The notes under the pieces are model-generated. The model was given only the letters and a program-made list of their open reading frames with translations. It made no database searches and was not told the origin of the DNA. The translations under genes and the position numbers were made by a program. A stretch of DNA of 25,330 nt from Stentor coeruleus (taxonomy: Eukaryota > Ciliophora > Heterotrichea > Heterotrichida > Stentoridae). The stretch spans positions 1 to 25,330 of the forward strand of contig MPUH01001041.1 of the NCBI GenBank assembly GCA_001970955.1, in the 5' to 3' direction. Of this stretch, positions 18,478 to 25,330 are shown one piece after another. How positions within the stretch are numbered: position 1 is the first letter of the stretch; the number at the start of each line of letters is the position of its first letter.

Positions 18478-19458
18478 TTATATATTTCTGATAGTCTTAA
18501 TTAATAAGTCTTCATCAATAATATCAGCATCCATTAAGTTTTCTTCATCAATATTGAGTTCCAAACTATGTGGGTCGCCATTCAAAGCAAACTCTTCTTC
18601 AGAAGGTTTATTTTTACTTAAAGTCATGTTTTTTAAGCTCCCAATTTGCTGATATATAAGAAAAGTTAACCCAATTTCCCCAATAACTCCACTAAGCACA
18701 CAATAAGTCACTCTTATTGCATTATAACTAGTTTCATTGTAAAAAAATCCAAGTCCAGCAAGAAATCCAAAAAGCAAAACCCACATTTGAAAAGCCCCAA
18801 ACACAACAATTGTATCATGCTTCTTATTAAGAGTCTTAATAATGCTACTATTCATAGTAAAAAACCCTATCCCAACAAAAGCATACAAAACAATAGCAAT
18901 TTCCCAACCATCTCCTACATAATTGACTATTAAAACCAAAGATATTTTCAACAACCCAACTGCAAAAACACTGATATTAGCAGGAATACTCGCTTCAAGT
19001 AAAATAATATTTCTAAAAAACTCAAGCCTTGAAATTGTTAGCAGGATAAATATACTACTGATTCCATATATAAAAAAATTCGAGTCCAAAAACATTGTTT
19101 GGGAAGAATTTTGTGTCCCACAGGAGCTTGCGGCAATTCCAGAACTTAATAAAATGCATAAAGTCCCAAATTTTTCATGAAAACTTAGTGATAAATCATG
19201 GTCTGCTATGTAAAAGTACTTGAAAAATACTATATGTGTTGAGCTTAAAAGGATAAATGTTAAAAAGGGTAGATATACTAGTGAGTATAGGTCAAGGGCA
19301 AGTCCACTAAGAAATATTAATAATAAGATTGAAGGTTTTTGAAAAAAAGAAGGGGAATGAGGAATTTCAGTAAGTGTGCTGTTACGATACTGAGAGAATT
19401 CTTGAAGTAAGCTTCCAAAAACGCATAGTCCACAGTAGATAAAATGCCCTGGCACCAT
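18478..19458 (-). CDS. NIPA-like / DMT-superfamily multi-pass membrane protein
   Basis: 326 residues with about nine hydrophobic segments (roughly 4-20, 40-62, 64-84, 96-112, 126-145, 155-178, 185-205, 219-240, 248-270). A polar, acidic cytosolic-type tail of about 50 residues follows (NGDPHSLELNIDEENL and on). A G-rich first helix with GS-L, a third helix followed by HEKFGTLCILLSSG, and later SIIKTLNKKHDTIVVF match the layout of NIPA magnesium transporters (E-x-x-G-x-x-G-C ... LN-K-A-L-x-x-F-D-T). NIPA proteins move Mg2+ across plasma or endosomal membranes; the substrate here is inferred only. The start at 19458 is needed to keep helix 1. No introns. It lies head-to-head with the next gene, 9 bp between starts. 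Confidence 0.72.
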   Translation of the reverse strand: MVPGHFIYCGLCVFGSLLQEFSQYRNSTLTEIPHSPSFFQKPSILLLIFLSGLALDLYSLVYLPFLTFILLSSTHIVFFKYFYIADHDLSLSFHEKFGTLCILLSSGIAASSCGTQNSSQTMFLDSNFFIYGISSIFILLTISRLEFFRNIILLEASIPANISVFAVGLLKISLVLIVNYVGDGWEIAIVLYAFVGIGFFTMNSSIIKTLNKKHDTIVVFGAFQMWVLLFGFLAGLGFFYNETSYNAIRVTYCVLSGVIGEIGLTFLIYQQIGSLKNMTLSKNKPSEEEFALNGDPHSLELNIDEENLMDADIIDEDLLIKTIRNI

Positions 19459-19467
19459 TTATATAGC
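19459..19467. promoter_or_regulatory. 9-bp spacer between divergent start codons
   Basis: ATG of the minus-strand membrane protein ends at 19458 and the likely ATG of the plus-strand gene is at 19468. If the alternative plus-strand ATG at 19444 were used, the two coding regions would overlap by 15 bp. Either way the promoters must lie within or overlap coding sequence. Confidence 0.45.
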
Positions 19468-19962
19468 ATGTCTAACTGTGATGAACCTATGAATAACTTC
19501 AGTCCTCCAAGTAACTATGAACAAACAGGATTTTCTCCTCAAAGAACTCAAAAAGCAACCACAGATGAGTATGACTTCCACAAAACCCAAATGGGTAGAA
19601 AAATACGTATTAATGACCATGAAACTCAGCGTAACGGGCTTGAAGTACGTGCTTTAGGAGATAAATCATATAAAAAACCAGAACATTCAACAGGCTTCTA
19701 TAAAGAAGGTGGACTCATATCAGGAAGTACAATTTCTAGTCGTATTCCTCATCAAGGCAAAAGTGCAGCCAACAATGACTTTGCCACTGTTCTAAGCTAT
19801 GAAGCTACACGTCCTAAAAGAAATAAATGGAAAGATCGAGAAAGACAACTTAAAGAAGAAGAAGATAATGACGCTATGAGACAACTTATTGAATGGGAAA
19901 AAACTATACTCAAAGAAGCAAATCCTAAATACATTGACCCTGATTTATCTGATGGAGATTAA
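19468..19962 (+). CDS. Charged soluble protein of unknown function
   Basis: About 164 residues from MSNCDEPMNNF. I prefer this start over 19444 because the latter lies inside the opposite gene's first codons. There is no signal peptide or membrane segment. The N-terminal half is polar and probably disordered. The C-terminal third is a highly charged helix (WKDRERQLKEEEDNDAMR) with an acidic end (DPDLSDGD). I do not recognise the family. The basic/Gly-rich middle and charged helix are compatible with a cytoskeletal or ciliary accessory protein, but nothing proves it. It converges on the HOOK gene with 15 bp between stop codons. Confidence 0.75.
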   Translation: MSNCDEPMNNFSPPSNYEQTGFSPQRTQKATTDEYDFHKTQMGRKIRINDHETQRNGLEVRALGDKSYKKPEHSTGFYKEGGLISGSTISSRIPHQGKSAANNDFATVLSYEATRPKRNKWKDRERQLKEEEDNDAMRQLIEWEKTILKEANPKYIDPDLSDGD

Positions 19963-19977
19963 TAATTGACTAAACTA

Positions 19978-22281
19978 TTAGTTTTTATTTGCTTTTTTGA
20001 TGTTAAGCCAGCTTTTATCATCTTTCAACGTCCTATTAGCTCGCATAATTTCCATGCCTGCCTCATGCAAAACAATACTCATAAGTTTCATCTCTTTATT
20101 CCACGAAATCTGTAATTCTTCTCTATTCTTCTGCAAACATGCAATTTCTGAGTTCTTCAACGCTAATTCATTACGGATTTTCTCAATCTCTTCATCATGT
20201 TTTTTACGTTGTTCTTCCTCATTCCTCTTTAAAAGTTCATAAAGCTCTGCTTCTTTTTTATTTTTTTCAACATTAACTTGTGACAGCAAATCATCTTTTT
20301 CTCTAAGATTCAGTTTGAGACTTGAGTTTTCACTTGTAAGTTTCATAATATCTCTTTCTAATTCCAAGTACTTTATTTTATCTACACTTGATTCAGTCAT
20401 TTCTGTTTTATTTTTTAATATATGCAGCTCACTTGTTGCTAAACGTTCACTTTCCAAAGCTTCCTTAAGTTTATTTTCAAGTTTCTCCTTTTCTAATTCA
20501 GCAGTTTTCAGCATTGCTTCACCAAGTGTGATTTTATTCATGAGTTTATGAATTTCTTCTTTCCCTTCCATGACCTTCTGCTGGACTTCATCTTTTTCTT
20601 TAAACAGTATTTTCATATCATTTAGATGGTTTTCACGTTCTTTTTTCAACCTTTCGTTATCATCAAGAACATGTTCTAACGAAGCCTTATCTTTTTCTAG
20701 TTCACTAATGCGTTTTTGGAGTTTCCCACTATTTTCTGTTGATATGTTCAAATCGCTAGTGAGTTCTGAGATTTTATTATTCGAGTCTTCTTTAAAAGTA
20801 TTATATTCTTTTTTCAATGTTTCTAGGTCGCGTTTTGTCTCTAAATTTTCGCGTTTTTCATTGTTAGCTTTTTCTTCAGCATTTTTTTTCTCTATTAGCA
20901 CTCTATCTAACTGTGCATTTATCTCATTTATTATATTTTCACTACCAGCTTGACTTCGAAGTTTACGATTATCCTGCTCTAATCTAGCGATTTGATCTTC
21001 ATATTCAGCTATGATATTTTTTTGCAAAGAAAATTCTTCATCTCCTCTGCCACTATCCTGTCTATACTTCAAGCTTTCTATCTCATATTGCATTTCCCGA
21101 GCTTTGTTTTCAAGAAAAGTTTTCTTTTGTAAAAGGTCATCTTTATATTTACTCAAGTCTTTCATATCTTTTTCCCTTTCATCAAGTTTATAAGTTAATT
21201 CAGCAACACGTTCTTTTTCTTTTGTATGCTGTTCTTTGAAATAATTCATAGTTTGTTTTAAAGATTCAACTTCAGCTATATCTTGTTCATATTGATATAA
21301 TTTGTCTTTGAAGTTTTTATTATCTTTTTCAAGGTCTTGGATTTTTTTCTTAAGCACGTTATTGTCTTCTAGACGCTTTTTGTACATTTCTAAGGTGCCT
21401 TCAATTTTCCCCAGTTGCATGATTTTCTCATTTGCAACATCTAAGTCGTCGCGAAGTGTTGAAACTTCAATAGAATTTTGTTTTTTGAGTTCTGATATTT
21501 GGGTCCTCAGCTCTTGAATAGTATTATCCTTTTGTGAAACCTGCATTTCTAACTGAGTGAGGTTCATATCCCCAGGGAATTTTTTTGCGCTTTTTTTGTC
21601 AATTTCATTTTCCAGGTCCTTAAGCTGTTTTTTCAAAGCATCCCTTTCGTCCATGAGGTTCTCTTGTTGGGCCGCTATTTCCTTCAAAGAGTTCTCAAGT
21701 TCTTCATTCTGAAGGTTTAGACTGCGATTTTCTTGTCTCAACTGCTGAACATCAACTCTGTGCTCAGCTGGCTCTTCTTCATACGCAGGTTTTTTTTCGA
21801 TTTTTTTCAAAATTTTTTGAATAAACACCATAAGTTCTGTTTGAGAACGCTCATCCAAACTTAAGATACGTGATATATAAGCGTCTTTAACTGGGCAATT
21901 CAACACTGCACCCATTACAAGCTCTAAAAGATAGAGCATATTAGCTTTGTCCCCACTTCTTGCTATAGCTGAGGTTTCGATATGCTCAACAAGGTTAGTG
22001 TGAGGAATACGAAGAACTTCAATGAAGTATTTTTCTAAACCTTTTTTGAGTTTGTTTAGATTTCCAAGTTTTAAAGCGAAGTTATCACGAACTTCTCTCG
22101 GTACACCAGAAATGTTGAAGATTTCAGCATGACTGAGTAAAGATTACATTTGGTTCATGAATTCTAGAAGCAACACACCATCACTGAGGTCTGAAAGCTG
22201 CTTGCATTTGTATCTGAGATTGTTAGAATTGATCTATGTAAAGTTTACCCAAGCGATCAAGCTCCTTTCAAGTTCTGCCAT
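19978..22281 (-). CDS. HOOK-family dynein/microtubule adaptor
   Basis: Two 15-nt introns (22234-22248, 22133-22147) restore a 757-residue protein from ATG 22281, close to the 720-730 usual for HOOK1-3. Residues 1-160 form the N-terminal HOOK (calponin-homology-like) domain: MAELERSLIAW, then SDLSDGVLLLEFMNQI, NKLKKGLEKYF and MLYLLELVMGAVLNCPVKDAY. In known HOOKs this domain binds the dynein light intermediate chain. Long coiled coil follows from about 180 to 715. The extreme C-terminus (MKLMSIVLHEAGMEI, then SWLNIKK) echoes the conserved HOOK end that precedes cargo-binding sequences. A role as activating adaptor for dynein in vesicle or organelle transport follows from the family. A first-exon fragment of this gene is copied at 25268-25330. 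Confidence 0.92.
22133..22147 (-). other. 15-nt intron 2 of the HOOK gene
   Basis: The coding strand reads gtaatctttactcag. It splits an Ile codon (AT/T) in phase 2. Without removal the frame hits TAA at once; with removal MNQIHAEIFN continues. Confidence 0.9.
22234..22248 (-). other. 15-nt intron 1 of the HOOK gene
   Basis: The coding strand reads gtaaactttacatag, phase 0, containing an in-frame TAG. Removal joins SLIAW to INSNNLRYKCKQLSD, exactly the HOOK N-terminal helix order. Confidence 0.92.
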
Positions 22282-22863
22282 TTAAATTATTCTTAGATTT
22301 TTCTTATTTGTAATGTTGTTTTTGAGTATAATAAATAGTGAATTTTAAAAAGTTTAACTAGAGCACTAGAAAAATATTGAAAACTTGCTTGCTTTAGAAA
22401 AAGGTTTGAATTTGTAAATTTTTTTTTTAATTTCTTCCAATTGAAAAATACTTTTTGAAGAAAATTTATGATGGAAAGATAAGATGTTTGTATGATAATT
22501 ATTGCATTAAGGAAAGAAAGTAGTTTATTAAATTTGAAAATAGTTGTTGTGAAAAATTTTATGGTTAAAAAATATATTTTTTTTGAATTGACATTAGAAT
22601 AACATATTTTAAAGTGAACTTTTGTGATAAAGTAGATATTGCTTATTTTGACATTAGAATAACATATTTTAAAGTGAACTTTTGTGATAAAGTAGATATT
22701 GCTTATTAAGCAGGTTTGTTCACGCAAAAAAATTTTTGGAGATGAGGTGAGGATAAATAAAAATACACGATTTTACTTTCATAATTTTATTTGTCATTAA
22801 ATGAAAGAAAAAAAATGATTATATCACGAATTTATATAGCTTTTAAAACTAAACTAAACTAAA
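22282..22863. other. AT-rich spacer between HOOK gene and MORN pseudogene
   Basis: No convincing gene. A 144-codon minus-strand open frame here is Phe/Ile/Lys/Tyr-rich, has no motif, and owes its length to the 60-bp tandem repeat inside it. A short (aaact)x4 run sits at 22846-22865. Confidence 0.5.
22588..22707. repeat. Perfect 60-bp tandem duplication
   Basis: Two identical 60-bp copies, 22588-22647 and 22648-22707, each beginning ttgacattagaataac. No mismatch, so the event is recent compared with the decayed genes nearby. Confidence 0.95.
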
Positions 22864-23495
22864 CTAAGATAATCTTTTATTATTTTTCCATACACCTTTT
22901 TCCTCTTTTCCTTTACCATTCACATAAGTACCGTTACCTTCTTTCAATCCTTTAACCCATTGGCCACAATATTTTCTTCCATTAGGCCAAGTAAAGACCC
23001 CATATCCATGCTTTGAATCATTTTCAAAGTCTCCATCATATATACACCCATCAGTTGTTAATAAACGACCTTTTCCATTAAAGCAATTATTTTTCCACTG
23101 CCCTTCATAGACTTTTCCATCACTCCATTTAAAAATGCTGCTACAAAAGTTTCCCTTATAAACAGAACCATCCATATAAATAAATTCTCCTTCTCCATTT
23201 TATTTTCCCATAAAAAATTCGCCTTGATAACTCGATTCATCAGCCCATTTTTCAACTCCTTTTCCATACATTTTGTTTTCATGCCAATATCCAAAATTAA
23301 AAGTACCATATGTATCATAAGATGATCCAATCCTTCTGCATTATCATTTTCTAAACTCCCTTCATAAATTTCTCCACAAGCATATATTATCCGACCTTTA
23401 CCCCAAGCTTTACCATTTTTAAAGTGCCCAATAGCCATTTTTATATTCTTTTCAACTTGAATTCCCCTTCCTGATTTTTATCCATTTAAAGGAAT
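22864..23495 (-). pseudogene. MORN-repeat protein pseudogene
   Basis: MORN motifs (Y-x-G-x-W/F-x-x-G-x-x-x-G-x-G) run through two frames: GHFKNGKAWGKG, GEIYEGSLENDNAEG, then after a one-base loss near 23330 SSYDTYGTFNFGYW, ENKMYGKGV, SYQGEFFMGK, TAA (23200-23202), NGEGEFIYMDGSVYKGNF, KVYEGQWKNN, FNGKGR, YDGDFENDSKHGYGVF and YCGQWVKGLKEGNG, to TAG 22864-22866. Upstream of the Met at 23438 the frame continues through another TAA (23478-23480) inside NG-stop-KSGRGIQVEKN, so the original start is lost. Two stops and one frameshift argue for a dead gene. MORN proteins are membrane/cortex scaffolds or lipid-kinase modules in ciliates. Alternatively the last ORF (22864-23175) might still be translated. 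Confidence 0.72.
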
Positions 23496-23639
23496 GATTT
23501 TAATGTCAGAAATATATAAGAAATAAAATAGTTATAATCAAAAGATTCCAGAAACCTTGGATATCTTCTTAACTTTTTTGATGCAAGCTTGCAGCCTGCT
23601 ACCTAATATACCATCATGGTTTAAAACAAATAGTTATAA

Positions 23640-24860
23640 ATGGATGATTTTCTTTACCCGATGCACATGCTACGAAGTATTGGAATAGGTGATGTCGCGA
23701 TTAGCCACAGAGATGCAGCTGGACAACTATTCTTTCAAGAAACCAAAATAATAGATTCCCCCGGTGCAAAGAAAAATGCATTGATCCGTTTCTACAATGG
23801 TGGAACAGGCTTCATTATCAGCAAAAAAAAAATACCTATAGGCCAACGGATGGTAAAATTAGCACTTGTACTGACGGCTGGCCATGTTGTATGTGATTCA
23901 GTAACATTAAAACCACATTCCCAAGAATTTTATTGCTATCTCGAAAGTGGGGGGGTTAGAAGTGCTTATTTAATTAATTACTTCATGGATGACTTTCCAT
24001 ACGAACTGCGATCAAGCTTAACCTCAGCCTTCTATTATCTGCCCGGCGACATCGCCATCCTCCTATTGGAGGTTATAAAAGGAAAAATTGACTCTTACGA
24101 AATTGCTACAGATATAATAGTGGGAAAGGATTGCTTCGTCTCTGGATATCCCAAAGTACCAAAAAACATTAAGTACTGCCTTCCACAATTACAAAACCTT
24201 ACCTTTGATGAAATTACTAATGAAGCCAATAGGATATTCTGTTCCTTTGATAAAAAAGTCTTTGCTGAGGGAAAAATAGAAAGTGAAAATAATGGACTCA
24301 TTGAAATCTCATGCTCGACAACGAATGGAATGTCAGGGAGCCCAATTATTTCTGAGGGGAAATTGGTCGGTGTATATACAGGTGGCCCTCCGGTTCCAGG
24401 ACAAAGAGAATCACTTAAAATTATACACCGCTTAAGTAAAAATGAAAACCCCGTAGAAATTTTTAGAGAAATCAAGGACTTGGAAAATTTAGACATGCAC
24501 TTTATAGACCCAGTGTTTCAAGAAATAATAAATGCGCCAACCACGACAAAATTTGGATTACTTAGCAAAGTAATGGCTGGTGAAGTGCTCACTCAAAAAG
24601 AAATAAAAGAAATTAATGGATTGAATCGTCTACAAGAGAAATACGAACGTTTTGTCAGTGCAATATCATCGAATCTATCAAATATTGTCTATAATTCTGT
24701 GGTAAGCTTTACTAATAAAGATTTATTTAAAGCAAACGTTGGTATATCGATTAATCATGGAGCTTTCAAACAGAAAATTATAAAAATTATTGATGAATTT
24801 TCAAGGTGTGCAACGTTTACGTCTCTGGATGAACTCATTGTCCACCTTAAAAATCAATAA
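23640..24860 (+). CDS. Trypsin-fold (PA clan) serine protease, likely intracellular
   Basis: 406 residues, no intron, no signal peptide, no membrane segment. The catalytic triad is visible: His82 in LTAGHVVC, Asp137 in GDIAILLL, Ser232 in TNGMSGSPII. GTGFIIS before the His is the usual oxyanion-side strand, and LVGVYTGG after the Ser is the following beta strand. The GMSGSP form and plain cytosolic N-terminus resemble HtrA/Glu-endopeptidase-like or plant/protist trypsin-like peptidases rather than secreted S1 digestive enzymes. The last about 130 residues form a helical C-terminal extension of unknown family with no PDZ pattern. Substrates are unknown. It lies divergent from the dead MORN gene with about 200 bp of AT-rich spacer. 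Confidence 0.85.
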   Translation: MDDFLYPMHMLRSIGIGDVAISHRDAAGQLFFQETKIIDSPGAKKNALIRFYNGGTGFIISKKKIPIGQRMVKLALVLTAGHVVCDSVTLKPHSQEFYCYLESGGVRSAYLINYFMDDFPYELRSSLTSAFYYLPGDIAILLLEVIKGKIDSYEIATDIIVGKDCFVSGYPKVPKNIKYCLPQLQNLTFDEITNEANRIFCSFDKKVFAEGKIESENNGLIEISCSTTNGMSGSPIISEGKLVGVYTGGPPVPGQRESLKIIHRLSKNENPVEIFREIKDLENLDMHFIDPVFQEIINAPTTTKFGLLSKVMAGEVLTQKEIKEINGLNRLQEKYERFVSAISSNLSNIVYNSVVSFTNKDLFKANVGISINHGAFKQKIIKIIDEFSRCATFTSLDELIVHLKNQ

Positions 24861-25022
24861 AGATTTTATTAGTTTAGCTTTCAGATAATAATCTTGCTTT
24901 TAAAAGTTTTTGTATTTAAATATTTTAATTCATAGATAAGATAACATACATTTATAATAAGATTTCATTATCTAAATTAAGTTATTTAATAACTATAAAC
25001 TAAGTAAATTCATATGTGATAA

Positions 25023-25221
25023 AACTCATTTCCTTGCCCACTTGAGAAAATTATATCACTGGATGAGCTTTGGATTTTGTCTAAGATCCCATCAAATTTT
25101 ATTTCAATGATTTTGAGTAAGGTCTGCACACAATTAAGCCCAGAAGCAGAAAAACCATAAGGACAAATAGAATCGCAAGTGCTATTATAATAGAAGAAGC
25201 CTGACTTACAAGAAAAGCACT
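25023..25221 (-). pseudogene. Duplicated scrap of the giant surface-protein gene
   Basis: 199 bp align without gaps to 4222-4420 with five mismatches. The fragment covers a Cys-rich linker (SGFFYYNNTCDSICPYGFSA region) and the start of LamG module 3. It is cut off on both sides in unrelated sequence, so it is a dispersed duplication and not a gene. Confidence 0.9.
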
Positions 25222-25267
25222 ATGGTGTGGAAATAAGGTATCAATAGAATGAGCAATTTTGTATTTT

Positions 25268-25330
25268 GAACTTCTCTCGGTACACCAGAAATGTTGAAGA
25301 TTTCAGCATGACAGAGTAAAGATTACATTT
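25268..25330 (-). pseudogene. Duplicated scrap of the HOOK gene, including intron 2
   Basis: 63 bp match 22089-22151 with one mismatch and continue to the window edge. The copy retains the 15-nt intron (25312-25326), so it arose from DNA and not mRNA. The single mismatch changes the acceptor AG to TG. Confidence 0.88.

Noticed and set aside
20570..20953. 127-codon plus-strand Ser/Phe-rich open frame
   Set aside because: Antisense shadow of the Lys/Glu-rich HOOK coiled coil.
22293..22727. 144-codon minus-strand open frame upstream of the HOOK gene
   Set aside because: Amino-acid content (Phe, Ile, Lys, Tyr) is what random AT-rich DNA gives, no motif is present, and its length comes from a 60-bp tandem repeat that happens to lack stops.
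22846..22865. (aaact)x4 as a telomere or chromosome-end signal
   Set aside because: Only four units, no G-rich strand typical of ciliate telomeres, and coding-like sequence continues on both sides; a simple microsatellite.
23058..23438. 126-residue protein from the full minus-strand open frame
   Set aside because: MORN homology is lost after about residue 36 and resumes in another frame; the remaining residues are an out-of-frame read.
1..25330. Genome-wide alternative genetic code (UGA=Trp or UAA/UAG=Gln)
   Set aside because: The HOOK, coiled-coil, NIPA-like and protease genes stay open for hundreds of codons with standard stops, use TGG for Trp and end at TAA/TAG at family-appropriate lengths.

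Overview
The window reads as somatic (macronuclear-type) DNA of a heterotrich ciliate, most like Stentor. It is very AT-rich, and long reading frames run in the standard code. Three introns are exactly 15 nt (two in a HOOK gene, one in a coiled-coil gene). Introns of 15-16 nt are a known hallmark of Stentor and its relatives. Tryptophan is written TGG and TGA does not occur inside the long intact frames, which argues against Blepharisma (UGA=Trp). The genus is an inference.

Layout. 1-6398 (minus): one giant secreted or surface protein that alternates LamG/ConA-like modules with furin-type Cys-rich repeats. It runs off the left edge and is broken by two in-frame stops and one frameshift. 6800-7180 (minus): relic of an ISXO2/Merlin-type DDE transposase. 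7628-7990 (plus): small helical protein with a REX1B-like pattern. 8142-11776 (minus): long coiled-coil protein with a damaged 3' end. 11812-12579 (plus): SIAH-type RING E3 ligase, divergent from the coiled-coil gene with 35 bp between them. 13800-15060 (plus): heavily decayed myotubularin-like phosphatase. 15553-15786 (plus): small C2HC zinc-finger protein. 16800-18411 (minus): decayed coiled-coil gene split by a 452-bp GC-rich, hairpin-rich insertion (17188-17639) flanked by an 8-bp direct repeat. 18478-19458 (minus): NIPA-like multi-pass membrane protein, divergent from 19468-19962 (plus), an unknown charged protein, with 9 bp between the two starts. 19978-22281 (minus): HOOK-family dynein adaptor. 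22588-22707: perfect 60-bp tandem duplication. 22864-23495 (minus): MORN-repeat pseudogene. 23640-24860 (plus): trypsin-fold serine protease. 25023-25330: two scraps copied from genes elsewhere in this window.

The region combines very compact intact housekeeping-type genes (HOOK, SIAH, NIPA-like, protease) with a graveyard of decayed genes and transposon debris. No operon-like or pathway link between neighbours is evident. The most unusual object is the 452-bp insertion: it has the marks of a mobile or retroposed structured RNA, and removing it with one repeat copy restores the host reading frame. Several lesions are TAA/TAG at positions where Gln fits. I read this as C-to-T decay, but recoding has not been excluded.
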